64,000 bases of DNA from Prosopocoilus inquinatus (Eukaryota; Arthropoda; Insecta; Coleoptera; Lucanidae). Positions 21,204 to 31,720 of this stretch are shown piece by piece. Both the position numbers and the translations under genes were made by a program. The stretch spans positions 21,550,001 to 21,614,000 of the forward strand of contig CM069870.1 of NCBI GenBank assembly GCA_036172665.1, read 5' to 3'. The first letter of the stretch is position 1; the number at the start of each line of letters is the position of its first letter. Below the pieces are notes generated by a model that made no database searches, was not told the DNA's origin, and worked only from the letters and a program-made list of their open reading frames with translations.

Positions 21204-21846
21204 TATACAGGGTGTTCGCGGTAAACCGTGTCGACAGCTAGAAAATAACACTTTCGAGACATATTGATTTAGATATCCTGAACGCGTTGCGATGATAAAA
21301 AAAAACACTGATATTCCTTTAAAAAAATAAAAACAATTGAAAATATCAAAAACCAAACAGTCATTTATATTTCTGATACTGCCATAAAATCGAATGGAAA
21401 AAATACTGTAACTTTCCTAATTTAAGTTATCCTGTGACATTTCAAATAAAAAAGTTAGCTATTGTAGACATTTTTCTTGAATTTATTTTTTTACAAGTAC
21501 AATAAATATATAATAATAATAATAATAAATAATAAATCTATAGCGAAACGTTGAGTGTACTCTCTTCATATTTCTGTCCGGTTCGAGATTAGAAAAACCT
21601 TGTACTTACAATTTTCATCGGACAAGAACAAACTTCAATTATTTATTTACAAAATAATTTTAAAAAAATAGTAGGCTTTGGAACAAAATATTTTAGAACC
21701 ATACTTAAGATATAAATTATTGTTTTATTAAAAAAATTAAAAACAATTGAAAATCTCGAAAACCTGACCGTCATTTGTTTTTCCGATAATGCTATAGAAT
21801 TGGGCACGACAGACGCTTTGTAGCTTCCTGTGAACATCCTGTATAC
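21204..21846 (-). repeat. TACAGGGTGTTC-family repeat, interrupted
   Basis: It starts TATACAGGGTGTTCGCGG and contains AAAACAATTGAAAAT and TTAGCTATTGTAGAC blocks shared with the larger array at 49440-50767. A second partial unit (21645-21846) ends in TGAACATCCTGTATAC. A Penelope terminal fragment is inserted between the two parts at 21534-21641. Confidence 0.6.
21534..21641 (+). mobile_element. Penelope-like terminal fragment with a truncated hammerhead
   Basis: AAATCTATAGCGAAACGTTG and the downstream sequence through CTGTCCGGTTCGAGATTA and CATCGGACAAGAACAAAC match the right terminal region of the element at 30358-31358. The 5' half of the hammerhead (stem I and CTGACGA) is missing and is replaced by an AAT simple repeat, so no ribozyme can fold. 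Confidence 0.75.
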
Positions 21847-23157
21847 ATGTTCACAGGAACTTTTTTCTTTATTTTTCTGTAGAATACGTCCCCGAAGTAG
21901 CGGCCTGTATTTTTGTTACACCTGTATATTTGTACTGTTTAAAAATTAGAATTTAGTACTACAGGTTTTACAAAATTCATGTATTATAGGTCGTCCGAGC
22001 TCGTCTGGAATGTCCCTATCTTCGGCAATTATGCACTTGAATAACGTGTAAAATTTTTATACACACTCGGAATTCCTGTTCGCTCCTACATTCCTTACTA
22101 TTATCCTACCAAATAAAAGTGTCCCTCATAAAACAAAAATGCGATGTGGCCATAAAGCAAGGCCCTCTTTAATCAAGCGATATGTAGTCTAAATGTCTAA
22201 ATTCTTTCACATAATGCGCTCTGACGACGTGCCAGAGTGGCGCCACGCCAGGCTAAAACTAATTCAAGGAGCGAAGTGAATTACGGACTACGAGCCCCCC
22301 CCCCCCCCCTCCCATTGCAAACCACGACCAAATCTTTCAGACCACATCGAAAAAATAGCTCTTTCCTGAACATGAATTATGATGGAAGAAAACTAGAAAC
22401 CCGTTACGGAATTAATTAAAGAGAATGAATCAATGCACGCACGTCGTTGGGTATCGGAATTAAAAATAATTATTGCAAGTTATAGGTCGTTTATACCGTG
22501 AGAAAATTATGCAGCAATTTCACTCGACATGGTTAATGTACAGGCGTGGACGTGTTTACACAATAAAGAAAGTCATAAAAATTATATATTGCCCGTGATA
22601 CTTAAAATTTGTTTAGGAATTTATGAGGAATAGTTAAAAAAAAAAATAATAATTCAAGTGTAAATATACAAAGAAGATGTGCATTCGATACATTGATTTG
22701 ATTTTAACTTTTTTTCTGCGACCAGGCTACAATCCTTATACCCCCCCTCTGATCGTCAACCAATTAAATAAATTGTTCAAACCATGGTCTAAATAGCAGT
22801 TCTAGAAGCCAATGACTGAGTTTTGCTCGACACCCGCACCGGGGACAAAAAAAAATCAATCCGTACTGATCCAATAAGATCCCAGTTCTGTAACAAGTCG
22901 GACCGCAGACAAAACAAACCATTTTAAAGAAAAGTTAATATGCAATGAATTATAATAATTCTAATCAGCTATAATAAGTATAATAGACGGGTGAAGTATT
23001 TGAAGTGTTAATTAGTTGCAATGTTGCCAGAGGTGGTGATATATCGCCAGAAAACTAGAACTATTGATTTTTGTTGTCTAATTATTTCCTGTTGATTATT
23101 TTAAAAAAGCATTTTCTGGTAATTGTTTTTTTAATTATAAAAAAATTATAACATTAA
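21847..23157. other. Intergenic, no gene seen
   Basis: Contains a 15-base C-run (22295-22309). The frame at 22237-22419 spans it and is not credible. Confidence 0.4.
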
Positions 23158-23375
23158 CAGCCGGTATTATCAACATTTTAAATTTAAATTGCGTTTAGAT
23201 GTGTGAACATTTCTTTTTTTAGGTTCAAAAGACAGTAACATTCTACTTGCACTTAACCTTGAAATTAAGTCTCAATTAGAATTTGATTGACGTTTTGTCA
23301 AACTCACATGAAACGTTCATATTTTAAGCACGACTTAAATTTAAACTCCGTTTGAAATGTTGATAACACCGGCTG
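23158..23375. mobile_element. MITE with TTAA target duplication (218 bp)
   Basis: The ends CAGCCGGTATTATCAACATT and the complement of AATGTTGATAACACCGGCTG pair, flanked by TTAA on both sides (23154-23157 and 23376-23379). TTAA duplications occur in piggyBac and Kolobok elements; the termini do not settle which. Non-coding. Confidence 0.65.
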
Positions 23376-23499
23376 TTAATGACTTGCTAAGTTTCAAGGT
23401 TGAAAGATGGAAGGACTGCCTCTCTGCCAATGTTGCCAACAATATGGTCATAACCCCATTTGCACGATCAGTTGGTTCGATTATTTCACTTTGGTAAAC

Positions 23500-24860
23500 G
23501 TAAAACTTAACAATCGTAGATTTGAAATTCACAGATGAAAGAAATGAAAAGGGAAAGCAAATGACAAATTGCAGCAATACTATGCCGAAAAAAGATACAA
23601 AAAAAGAGGATATAAGCAATCAAACATTTTCTATGATCGAGAAACCCAATCGAAAAGGAAAAAAATTCTACGGAAATTATAATTACTACTACTATTACTA
23701 TTCCTATTGAATTTCTGAAAAGTGGCAAACAAAAACAGAACAAGAATCAAACCAAATAGAAGAAAATTAAAAATTCATAAGTTAGTAAGAGAAACAAATG
23801 ACGACTGTAATAATTTGCGAAACATAATAAAAAAAATACTGAATCTTCAACAGCAAAAAGAAAACAAAAGAAAGAAAAACAAATGACGAGCGTAATATAC
23901 ATTTAGGTACTAAAGAAAAACAGAAGACTAAAAAAAAAGAAAAAGAATGAACAATCAGAAACAAAAAAAAGATATTTTCGATGAAACAAATCAGAAACTA
24001 AAAAAAAGGTCTAAAAAAAAAACATTTTCTTTGATCGAGAAACCCAATTGAAAAGGAAAAAAATTCTACGGAAATAATGACAAACAAAAACAAAACAAGA
24101 ATCAAACTAAATAGAAAAAAAAACTTAAAATTCTTAAGTTAGTAAGAAAAACAAATGACGACTGTAACAATTCGGGAAACAGAGAGGAATAATTAATGGA
24201 AAAAAAATAGGGAAACTTCAACAGCAAAAAGAAAACAAAAGAAAGAAAAACAAATGGCGAGCGTAATGCAAATTTAGGTACTAAAGAAAAATAGAAAGAC
24301 AGAAAAAGAATGAACAATCAGAGACAAAACGGATAAGGAAAAAATTTCTAAAGAAAATATAAAATTATTTAATTTCTGAAACGTAGTAAACACTTAAAAA
24401 ACAAAACAAAAATAAACAGCGTTTTCGACAGTTGAGAAACCCAAGTCAAATAAGAAAAATAAAACAAAAAATTCCGAAGAGAGTAAGAGAAACAAATGAC
24501 GACTGTAATTATTTGCCAGAAGTGGACGATCAATTCAAAAACTCAAAAGAAAAAAAAGAACCAAACAAGCAAGGAAATGGTGAATAAAAAGAAATCATTT
24601 TACGAAATATAAAAAATAAACAAACAAAGAATAAAAAAATGGATTAATTCAAATGGTGACAGAAACGACGACGACAAAAAAATTAAAAAGCGGCAGAAGT
24701 AATTGAAGATAATTTTGAAGCACGGAAACCCTCGACAAAATAAACGACGATCGCAAAAAAATGTTTCAAAAAGGCACGTAAATATATTAAGAGCGAATTA
24801 CAAATGGTTCATAAACAAATGACGATCACATTGTATTCGAAACACAACAAAACAAAGAAT
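23500..24860 (-). repeat. A-rich degenerate tandem array, period about 360-400 bp
   Basis: GATCGAGAAACCCAATCG recurs at 23636 and 24033; ACAAATGACGACTGTAA recurs at about 23794, 24151 and 24494; ACAAATGACGAGCGTAAT at about 23880 and 24251. About 3.5 units are visible. The sequence is extremely purine-rich on the plus strand, which generates spurious minus-strand hydrophobic frames. The motif ACAAATGACGATC relates it to the 54-56 kb array. Confidence 0.65.
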
Positions 24861-24879
24861 AAATTTGGAAAAATCTAAA

Positions 24880-25090
24880 CGAAGCGTTGCTTTTTTGATT
24901 TTATTTATAGTCTTCGTTGTTTTCAACATTGGGATTTTCTACTGGTCTTCAGCCTTATTTATTATTAGTTTTATTACAGTAGAGCTCACGAGTTACTATT
25001 CCTTTACTGAGAAGGCCCCAAATAGGGTCGAAACAGCTGATGCTCGGGAAGTCCACTGGAAACGAAATTGACTTGCAACTAATTTATTAT
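24880..25090 (+). mobile_element. Remnant of a hammerhead element
   Basis: CTGAGA (25007-25012, one base short of CTGANGA), a stem II GGCCC/GGGTC, intact GAAA (25030-25033) and CAGCTG (25034-25039) are followed by a tail ending GAAATTGACTTGCAAC. This mirrors the 5-kb and 8-kb hammerhead elements. Closing stem I is lost, so it is inactive. A frame over this stretch (24865-25071) is a by-product of the element. It interrupts the A-rich array. Confidence 0.6.
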
Positions 25091-25442
25091 TATCATTATT
25101 ATAAGAGTCAAATAGGGAATGATACAATTTTTAACGTTAAAATTCGACTGTTTTTTTTTTGTTCGAAATAGTACAAGCTTGAAACTTGAATTGACAACCG
25201 TGTTCCCTGGTATTAAATACCTGTCAACGTCAACGTCAACATCAACTACTGAACCACTGTACTATATTTCCTGCGCGAATAATAATAATAAATTAATAAG
25301 TATTATACAAGTAGGTATTTTTAACTTATAAATTATAAACTGTTTTATATACAAGTTCACAAATGCTAATTGTCACAGTCAGAAACTTCAATCACAAGCA
25401 ACATTTACACTCGTATTATATTTGCTTAAATCTTAATTTTGT

Positions 25443-25546
25443 GCTTTTTCCACCTTTTGATAAATTTACCTGTCAGATAAAATGGAAAATCACGGAAATC
25501 ATTGTGGATACCTGGCAGATAAATGTAACAACAGGAGGTGGAAAGA
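25443..25546. repeat. Small foldback element
   Basis: TTTTCCACCTTTTGATAAAT and ACCTGTCAGATAAA on the left are mirrored by the complement of TGGCAGATAAATG and GGAGGTGGAAAGATC on the right. The outer TCTTTCCACC end resembles the terminal repeat of the 51015-53315 element. Confidence 0.5.
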
Positions 25547-25639
25547 TCGGACCTTAGAGTTTTTATTATCCTTTTCTTAGTAAAAGAAATGTTGAGGTTT
25601 TGAGTTTTTTATAATAATTTTGTAATTATAAATATTAAA

Positions 25640-25880
25640 CACAGTAATTTTTGAAGCTTGGCTTAGATAAACAAACGACGACACTGGAATTATTCCCGAA
25701 AAAGGAAGGAGTAAAAGAAAACTTCAACAGGAGAAAGTAAAACGAGAGAAAGAAAAACAAACGGCACGCGTAATACACATTAACTAGAGAAAAGAATTCA
25801 AAAAAAAAAGAAAAACAATCAAGAAAAAAAATAAAAAACATTTTCGATGCTCAAGAATCACAACCGAAAAATAAATTCAA
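25640..25880 (-). repeat. Partial unit of the 23.5-kb A-rich array
   Basis: CAAACGACGACACTGGAATT, ACTTCAACAGGAGAAAG and ACGGCACGCGTAATACACAT correspond to the array unit at 23794-23900. It is separated from the main array by the hammerhead remnant and a foldback element. Confidence 0.55.
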
Positions 25881-25965
25881 CGAGAGATGGAAAGATCGGA
25901 CTTTAACAGTTTTTATTAAACATTTTTCGAAGTTTTTGTGTTATTTTATCATTTTCAATACTTAA

Positions 25966-26344
25966 GGCCATTTTTATAATCAGACTTTAAGGGCCGTTTT
26001 CATAATCAGACTTTAAATTTAAAGTTACTTTAACCTAAAAAAAAATACATTTGTTTCCCCATACTTAAAGTGACTTTAAATTAAAGCTTCCTTAAAGTCT
26101 GTTTATGAAAATGGCCGTAAGGAAGCTTTAATTTAAAGTCACTTTAAGAATGAGGAAACAAATGTATTTTCTTTTTAGGTTAAAGTAACTTTAAATTTGA
26201 AGTCCTATTATGAAAACAGTTCTAACGACCATTTTCATAATCAGACTTTAAGGAATTTTTAATTTAAAGTCAAGAAACAAATGTATTTTTTTAGGTTAGG
26301 TAAAGTAACTTGAAATTTAAAGTCTGATTATGAAAATGGCCCTA
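25966..26344. repeat. Nested foldback MITE cluster
   Basis: GGCCATTTTTATAATCAGAC and its complement GTCTGATTATGAAAATGGCC recur: forward at 25966, 25992 and 26230, reverse at 26097, about 26205 and 26320. Between them TTTAAATTTAAAGTTACTTT and its complement alternate. At least two foldback units overlap, consistent with a MITE inserted into, or duplicated within, another copy. Confidence 0.7.
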
Positions 26345-26514
26345 GAGTAATTTTTAAAGCTTAGATGTCAAAAATAATTAAACGAAACTTGTGTCCTTTC
26401 CTTTTGGGTTAGCAACCGGAGACTTTTTCTCAGTTAGTCTGTTGACTTAAATTTCGATCATCTGATAACATCGCTCTATTATCAATTTGACATTAAATAA
26501 TTTAGAAATGATTG

Positions 26515-28385
26515 GTGCTCTTATTGGTTCAGTTACATACTGATATCTTTTCGACTTCAGTCCGTGTATTATTGAGCAAAACTCATTAATTGGTTTTAAA
26601 ATATGAAGCTTAAAACTGATTCATTCCATTCAGACCTGGGATTGGTTCAGTTACACACTGATATATTTTCGACTTCAGTCCGTATATTATTGAGCAAAAC
26701 TCATTCATTGGTTTTAAAATATGAAGCTTAAAACTGATCTATTCAGACCTCGGAATGGTTTAGTTACACACTGATGTCTTTTCGACTTCAGCCCGTGTAG
26801 ATTTGAGCAAAAGTCATTCATTGGTTTTAAAATGTGAAGCTTAAAACTGCTCCATTCAGACCTCGGATTGGTTCAGTTACACACCGATGTCTTTTCGACT
26901 TCAGTCCGTGTGTTATTGAGCAGAACTCCTTCATTGGTTTTTAAAAATGAAGCTATAAACAGACCTCTGTTCGAACGAAAATAAAACGAATAATTACTTC
27001 ACAAATTGCCGTACGTGTATTATTAATTGGCTTTCAAAAGCGATGAAGCTTAAAACTGATCCATTTAGACCTCGGCTCGATAAAAATTAAAGCGAATTCA
27101 TTGGTTTACAAATTGCAGCATACGCGGTTTATTTGATTGACTTTTAGAAGTGAAGCTTAAAAATTGATCCATTCAGACCTCAGATTGGTTCAGTTACACA
27201 CTGATATCTTTTCGACTTCAGTCCGTGTATTATTGAGCAGAACTCCTTTATTGGTTTTTAAAAGTGAAACTTAAACCAGACCTCGGTTCGAACAAAAATA
27301 AAACGAATAATGACTTCACAAATTGCAGTACGCGTATTTTTAATTGGCTTTCAAAAGTGATGAAGCTTAAAACTGATCCATTTAGACTTCGGCTCGAATA
27401 AGAATTAAAACGAATTCATTGCTTTACAAATTGCAGCATACGCGGTTTATTTGATTGACTTTTAGAAGAGAAGCTTCAAAATTTATCCATTCAGACCTCC
27501 GTCCGAATAAGAATAAACCGAATTAATTGGTTTACAATAAAATTGCAATACACGGTCTTTTTTTAACTGGCTTTTAAAAGCTTTGAAGCTTCAAACTGAT
27601 TTATTTAGAGATCGGTTCGGGTAATGATGGTTTGCAGAACGCATTTTTTTTAAGAGAGGAAGTAGCAGGTTTTTCTGAAGCCAACAAACAAAATGTAGTA
27701 TTGAGCATAAATCAATGGTTTTAAAATGTGAAGTTTACAACTGATTCATTCCATTCAGATCTCGGATTGGTTTAGTTACACACTGATGTCTTTTCAACTT
27801 CAGCCCATGTAGATTTGAGCAAAACTCTTTCATTGGTTTTAAAATGTGAAGCTTAAAACTAAACCATTCCATTCAGACCTCAGATTGGTTCAGTTACACT
27901 CTGACATCTTTTCGACTTCAGTCCGTGTATTATTGAGCAGAACTACTTTATTGGTTTTTAAAAGTGAAGCTTTAAACAGACCTAGGTTCGAACGAAAATA
28001 AAACGAATAATTACTTCACAAATTGCAGTACGCGTATTTTTAATTGGCTTTCAAAAGTGATGAAGCTTAAAACTGATCCATTTAGACTTCGGCTCGAATA
28101 AGAATTAAAACGAATTCATTGGTTTACAAATTGCAGCATACGCGGTTTATTTGATTGACTTTTAGAAGTGAAGCTTCAAAATTGATCCATTCAGACCTCC
28201 GTCCGAATAAGAATAAACCGAATTAATTGGTTTACAATAAAATTGCAATACATGGTCTTTTTTTAATTGGCTCTTAAAAGTGAAGCTTTTTCACTGATCT
28301 ATTTAGAGATCGGTTCGGGTAATGATGATTTGCGATTATTGCAGAACGCAATTTTTTTAAGCAGCAGGTTTTTCTGAAGCCAAAC
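26515..28385 (+). repeat. Satellite-like tandem array with higher-order structure
   Basis: A ~118-bp unit is repeated from 26515 to 26940. It comprises TTGGTTCAGTTACACACTGA, TTTTCGACTTCAGTCCGTGT, ATTGGTTTTAAAATATGAAG and CATTCAGACCTC. A longer composite unit adding AATTGCAGTACGCGTATTTT and AATTGCAGCATACGCGGTTT recurs around 26945, 27255 and 27960. Blocks of the composite unit resemble the 40.4-42.4 kb array. No coding content. Confidence 0.8.
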
Positions 28386-28465
28386 AAACAAAATGCCACT
28401 GTTTGTTAATCTCATTATTCAAGAAAGCCTTATCCAAAGTAAAAGAAATCAAAAAAAAGAATTAC

Positions 28466-28721
28466 CATTACTAACGATAACGGTGGTGACGTTCTCCTTA
28501 ATCTCTTTAGTACCATTGGTTCCGACGCTGAGAAAATCCGAGAGCGATAAGGAAGACGCGATGAGCTGCCTCTTCTCCTCGAAATTGAGATAATCAAGGC
28601 TGTTACTCCTTTGGGGGGCAACTATCGCCACGGATTTAGTTTTGGTCACAGTGGCGTTACCATTTTTTTCAGGTAGCATTTGCGTTGGCACAATATACAC
28701 ACCACTGATACGTATGGACAT
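28466..28721 (-). CDS. Putative first coding exon of an unrecognised gene
   Basis: The minus strand opens with ATG at 28721. An in-frame TGA lies about 20 bases upstream, so this looks like a true start with a 5' leader. The frame runs about 85 codons, MSIRISGVYIVPTQMLPEKN onward, through a polar stretch and then SLDYLNFEEKRQLIASSLSL, which has the look of a conserved helical motif. It ends at a good donor, AATG|GTAATT, leaving one base of a split codon (phase 1). Composition is far more protein-like than any neighbouring frame, and the region is less AT-rich. No signal peptide or membrane segment is visible. I do not recognise the protein and make no functional claim. The next exon should lie to the left but was not found in this window. 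Confidence 0.55.
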
Positions 28722-29800
28722 GTTAGATAGACTCCGTGGTCAATAAGGTATTAAGGTAGTAGTAGTAGTCCGACGCATTTTGCATCCACCACAAGACACG
28801 AGAAAGAAATAAAATAAAAAAACTAAGGCGCAGCAGCAAAAAAAAAAACGCAATAGAAAACAAAACAAAACGCTCTTCTGATGCGATCACACCTGTTGTG
28901 CGACGACGAACAGCAGCCAGCCCACCTCGCGCACCAAACCACCTCAACCAAATAGGTGTGAATAATAATAATAAAATGCACAAAAGAAACAACAAATAAA
29001 TAAATGAAAAATATGCGCGCACAAAAACGCTGCTGCCTACATTTTATAAACGCGAATTATTGTACACATACACAACCGCGATTCGTCGTCGTCGTCGGAG
29101 AGAACACATTCGACGTACACTTGTCTCGTTTCGTCGTTCGTACTGAACGAACGCTGGCTGCTCCACGAACATAACCGATTCCTATCCCCCTAAATAATAT
29201 CGTAGCAACACATGGAAAGATCAACTGTTCTATTTCACTTTCGTTCGGATGTTATTGCCGGCGCTAGAAGGAGACGACGCGAAACAACGTAACCGGATAC
29301 ACTTGACACCAGACGAAGTAACTATGGTGATGGTGCATGGACATTACGACTCACAGTCACCCCTCGTGATTCTATGCTATGCATTCATCCCCTAGCGAAG
29401 GTATTTTTAGGCGCGCATTTGCACCTGACTGTAAAAATTCCTTCCGATGAAACCAACTATATGATTACGTAACACAGGAAATATTTGCGAAAATAATTAG
29501 CAACAACATTCCAACTCGTTAGCATAACATATTTTTCACGTTTGGTCACAATACATGCCGAAAATTCGAAATATAAATGTGTTAGTATAAAATATTCTCA
29601 AAAAGAACAAACTGCTTTTCCTATAAGCATTGTTAGTCGAATGAACTTTAAACATTGATTGATTATAAACATTCTCGGAACAAAAACCGTTAAATTGACA
29701 TAAAAATTAGCACTTTTGTATAAATGCGACCTAAACAAGGTCGTATTTAAGTATAAACAAACTTTATTGCTGTTTGATTTACATTACGCATTCAAAAAGC
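28722..29800 (-). other. Upstream region of the putative first exon
   Basis: Going upstream of the start codon, the sequence holds short trinucleotide runs (GTA at 28757-28768, AAT near 28962), then a GC- and CpG-rich patch around 29045-29340 with a CGT run (GTCGTCGTCGTCGG near 29085). It could contain the 5' leader and promoter of the minus-strand gene. I could not fix a transcription start or a TATA box. Beyond 29440 it returns to AT-rich sequence with no feature. Confidence 0.4.
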
Positions 29801-30010
29801 TGTACAGGGTTACGACAACTAATTAAAGGCCCACCATGGGACCTCCTAAACTATAAAAGATAGAAAGCGGGGAGGTCTATAAAAATATGCAAGAAAAACT
29901 ATCTCCATTGATTTCTGAAATATCTGAAAATTCTCAATTTCGAAAATCTCGAATATCTTCTTTATTTATTTTATCATAGAATTATAAAATTCAAATTTTC
30001 ACTCGTACAC
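29801..30010 (+). repeat. Foldback repeat family A, partial copy
   Basis: TGTACAGGGTTACGACAACT and ATTAAAGGCCCACCATGGGA followed by CTGAAAATTCTCAATTTCGA match the left end of the copy at 5633 with many differences. It is truncated before the inner part. Confidence 0.6.
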
Positions 30011-30103
30011 ACCCAAAAATTATAAAATTGCAACTATTATTTCATTAACAGATCGAGCTATTTTACTTTCTGATAAAGTTTTCATTTATGATAACTTAAA
30101 TAT

Positions 30104-30360
30104 AAAAAATTAAAAAAAATTGAATTGATTAAATTCCCGCCAAAACGCACATTCTGACCGTGTGACGTCAATGTTCATATGCTGTCAAATCATAATAAGT
30201 GAATATCAATACAAACACATAAAACCTATTACAATGAATAATAAGACATGTTATCAGTATTGTGCTGTGCTATAATGTAAAAATACCTGTGTAAGAACTC
30301 CGAATAAATTATTTATAAGCGTTTCACAAAATTTAGTGTTACCAACCTTACTTCTCAATA
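30104..30360 (+). repeat. Dispersed repeat family B, copy 2
   Basis: Nearly the same sequence as 13447-13704. It ends at CTTACTTCTCAA, directly abutting the left terminus of the Penelope-like element, so that element inserted at or beside the edge of this repeat. Confidence 0.85.
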
Positions 30361-30443
30361 ATTGAAGTTTGTTCTTGTCCGATGAAAATTGTAAGTACAA
30401 AGTTTTTTTAATCTCAAACCGGACAGAAAAATGAAGGGAAACA

Positions 30444-30485
30444 CACTCAACGTTTCGCTATAGATTTATAGCTTCGTCAGGAGTG
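30444..30485 (-). ncRNA. Hammerhead ribozyme in the left end, dimer type, core intact
   Basis: On the minus strand: CACTC (stem I), CTGACGA, one extra A, GCTATA/TATAGC stem II with loop AATC, GAAA, then CGTT and closing GAGTG. A15.1 to U16.1 reads ACGT, self-complementary, so stem III would form only between two molecules. The cleavage-site base would be the U after ACGU. All core boxes match. It points out of the element on the strand opposite to the coding remnant. Confidence 0.78.
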
Positions 30486-30489
30486 AAAA

Positions 30490-31076
30490 TTAAAATTATT
30501 AAAAATTCTTATCCAATAAATCTTATTGAATCAGTAATTGAAAATCGTATTAAATACTTACAAAATTCAAATGTCTCTAATAACATTAGGCAAACTTCGA
30601 ACGATAAATTGCCTTATACTGAACCATTACATTTAAACACATTTTCAAAAAACATAATTTAATTTTAGCCAGTAAATCTGTGAATAATTTAAATTTAATT
30701 TTATCGAATTTAAAAACCAAAATACCGAAATTAAAACAACCTAACGTGGTTTATGAAATCAAATGTTCAAATTGTAATTCTGTGTATGCAGGTGAAAGGA
30801 GCTAAAATTAAAAAAAAAAGTTTAGACCAACATAAATATCATATTCAAAAAAATAATCAAAATCATTCAATGCTTGTAGAGCATACATTAGTAAATAATC
30901 ATAATTTTGATTTTGATAATACTGACATTTTGTACAGTGAATCTAATATTTTTAAAAGACGTTTCATAGAAATGTGTAAAATTAAAATGTCTCCAAATTC
31001 TATTAATAAACGTACGGACTTTGAAAATTTAAATGACATATTTTGTAGTTTTCTGGATTCTTTAAACAGAGTATAG
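30490..31076 (+). pseudogene. Penelope-like element protein, GIY-YIG endonuclease part (decayed)
   Basis: Translation shows the 3' end of a Penelope-type polyprotein. First comes LNLILSNLKTKIPKLKQPN, typical of the linker before the nuclease; then VYEIKCSNCNSVYAGE (about 30746-30793), which matches the GIY-YIG entry motif with its CxxC pair. After a frameshift near 30797-30815 comes DQHKYHIQKNNQNHSMLVEH, then HNFDFDNTDILYSESN and KRRFIEMCKIKMSPNSINKR, the conserved C-terminal part with the FxExxxI pattern. The stop is at 31074-31076. The catalytic region would nick target DNA during insertion. Stops and a frameshift, and the absence of reverse transcriptase, show it is dead. Confidence 0.85.
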
Positions 31077-31231
31077 ATCTGTCAATTAATTTAAAAAAAA
31101 AATAGTTTTATTTAGTTCTAGTTACTTTTCTCTTTATTCCGGACAACTCGTATTTTAGTTTAAAATCATATTACCTTTCCGTTTCTCTTGACGACTTGTT
31201 TCTCTTGACAACTTGTTAATTTACTTTTTTT

Positions 31232-31273
31232 CACTCCTGACGAAGCTATAAATCTATAGCGAGACGTTGAGTA
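31232..31273 (+). ncRNA. Hammerhead ribozyme in the right end, GAAA box mutated
   Basis: Same layout as the left copy in the opposite orientation: CACTC, CTGACGA (31237-31243), stem II 31244-31260, then GAGA instead of GAAA (31261-31264), CGTT, GAGTA. The A14 to G change and one stem I mismatch predict loss of activity. Confidence 0.75.
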
Positions 31274-31720
31274 TTTTTCCTTCATATTTCTGTCTGGTTC
31301 GAGATTAAAAAAACTTTGTACTTACAATTTTCATCGGACAAGAGCAAACTTCAATTATAAAATTTAGGGAATTTTATATTAAATTCGATGAAGAATCTAA
31401 TACCCTCAGAAGATATAGGTTAGGAACAACAGTTTCGAGAATGGAACCATTCAATAACGGAAAATAGAAATAGGCTGTCGTGAGAAAGACTATCAAAATT
31501 GCTATACAGGGTGACATCTAATTAAAGGGCCACTTTGGGGATCTCGTAAACTGTAAGAGATACAAGGATGTGAACATTCGTTTTCGAAATATCTTCAAAA
31601 AACGGAAAATTCTCATTTTCGAATATCTCGACTATCTTCTTTATTTGTCAAGATAGAATCATAAGATTCGGTGTTTTTATATTAAATTCGATGGACAACC
31701 TAATGCAGTTCGAAGAAATA

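Larger units (their letters stand above)
30358..31358 (+). mobile_element. Penelope-like retroelement remnant with inverted hammerhead-bearing ends
   Basis: The ends are a ~128-bp inverted repeat (30358-30485 and 31230-31358), each containing a hammerhead ribozyme and the sequence CATCGGACAAGA(G/A)CAAACTTCA. Between them is the decayed 3' end of a Penelope-type gene with a GIY-YIG endonuclease region. Penelope-like elements are known to have terminal repeats that may be inverted and carry hammerheads. The reverse transcriptase part is missing, so it is a truncated, immobile copy of about 1 kb. A further solo fragment of the same terminus lies at 21534-21641. Confidence 0.85.

Noticed and set aside
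24865..25071. Hydrophobic 68-codon frame that looks like a membrane peptide
   Set aside because: Its second half is the hammerhead remnant translated, and the hydrophobic part is T-rich low-complexity sequence.
23500..25880. Direct repeats that could be mistaken for a CRISPR array
   Set aside because: Units are hundreds of bases long, degenerate and without uniform spacers; the DNA is eukaryotic.
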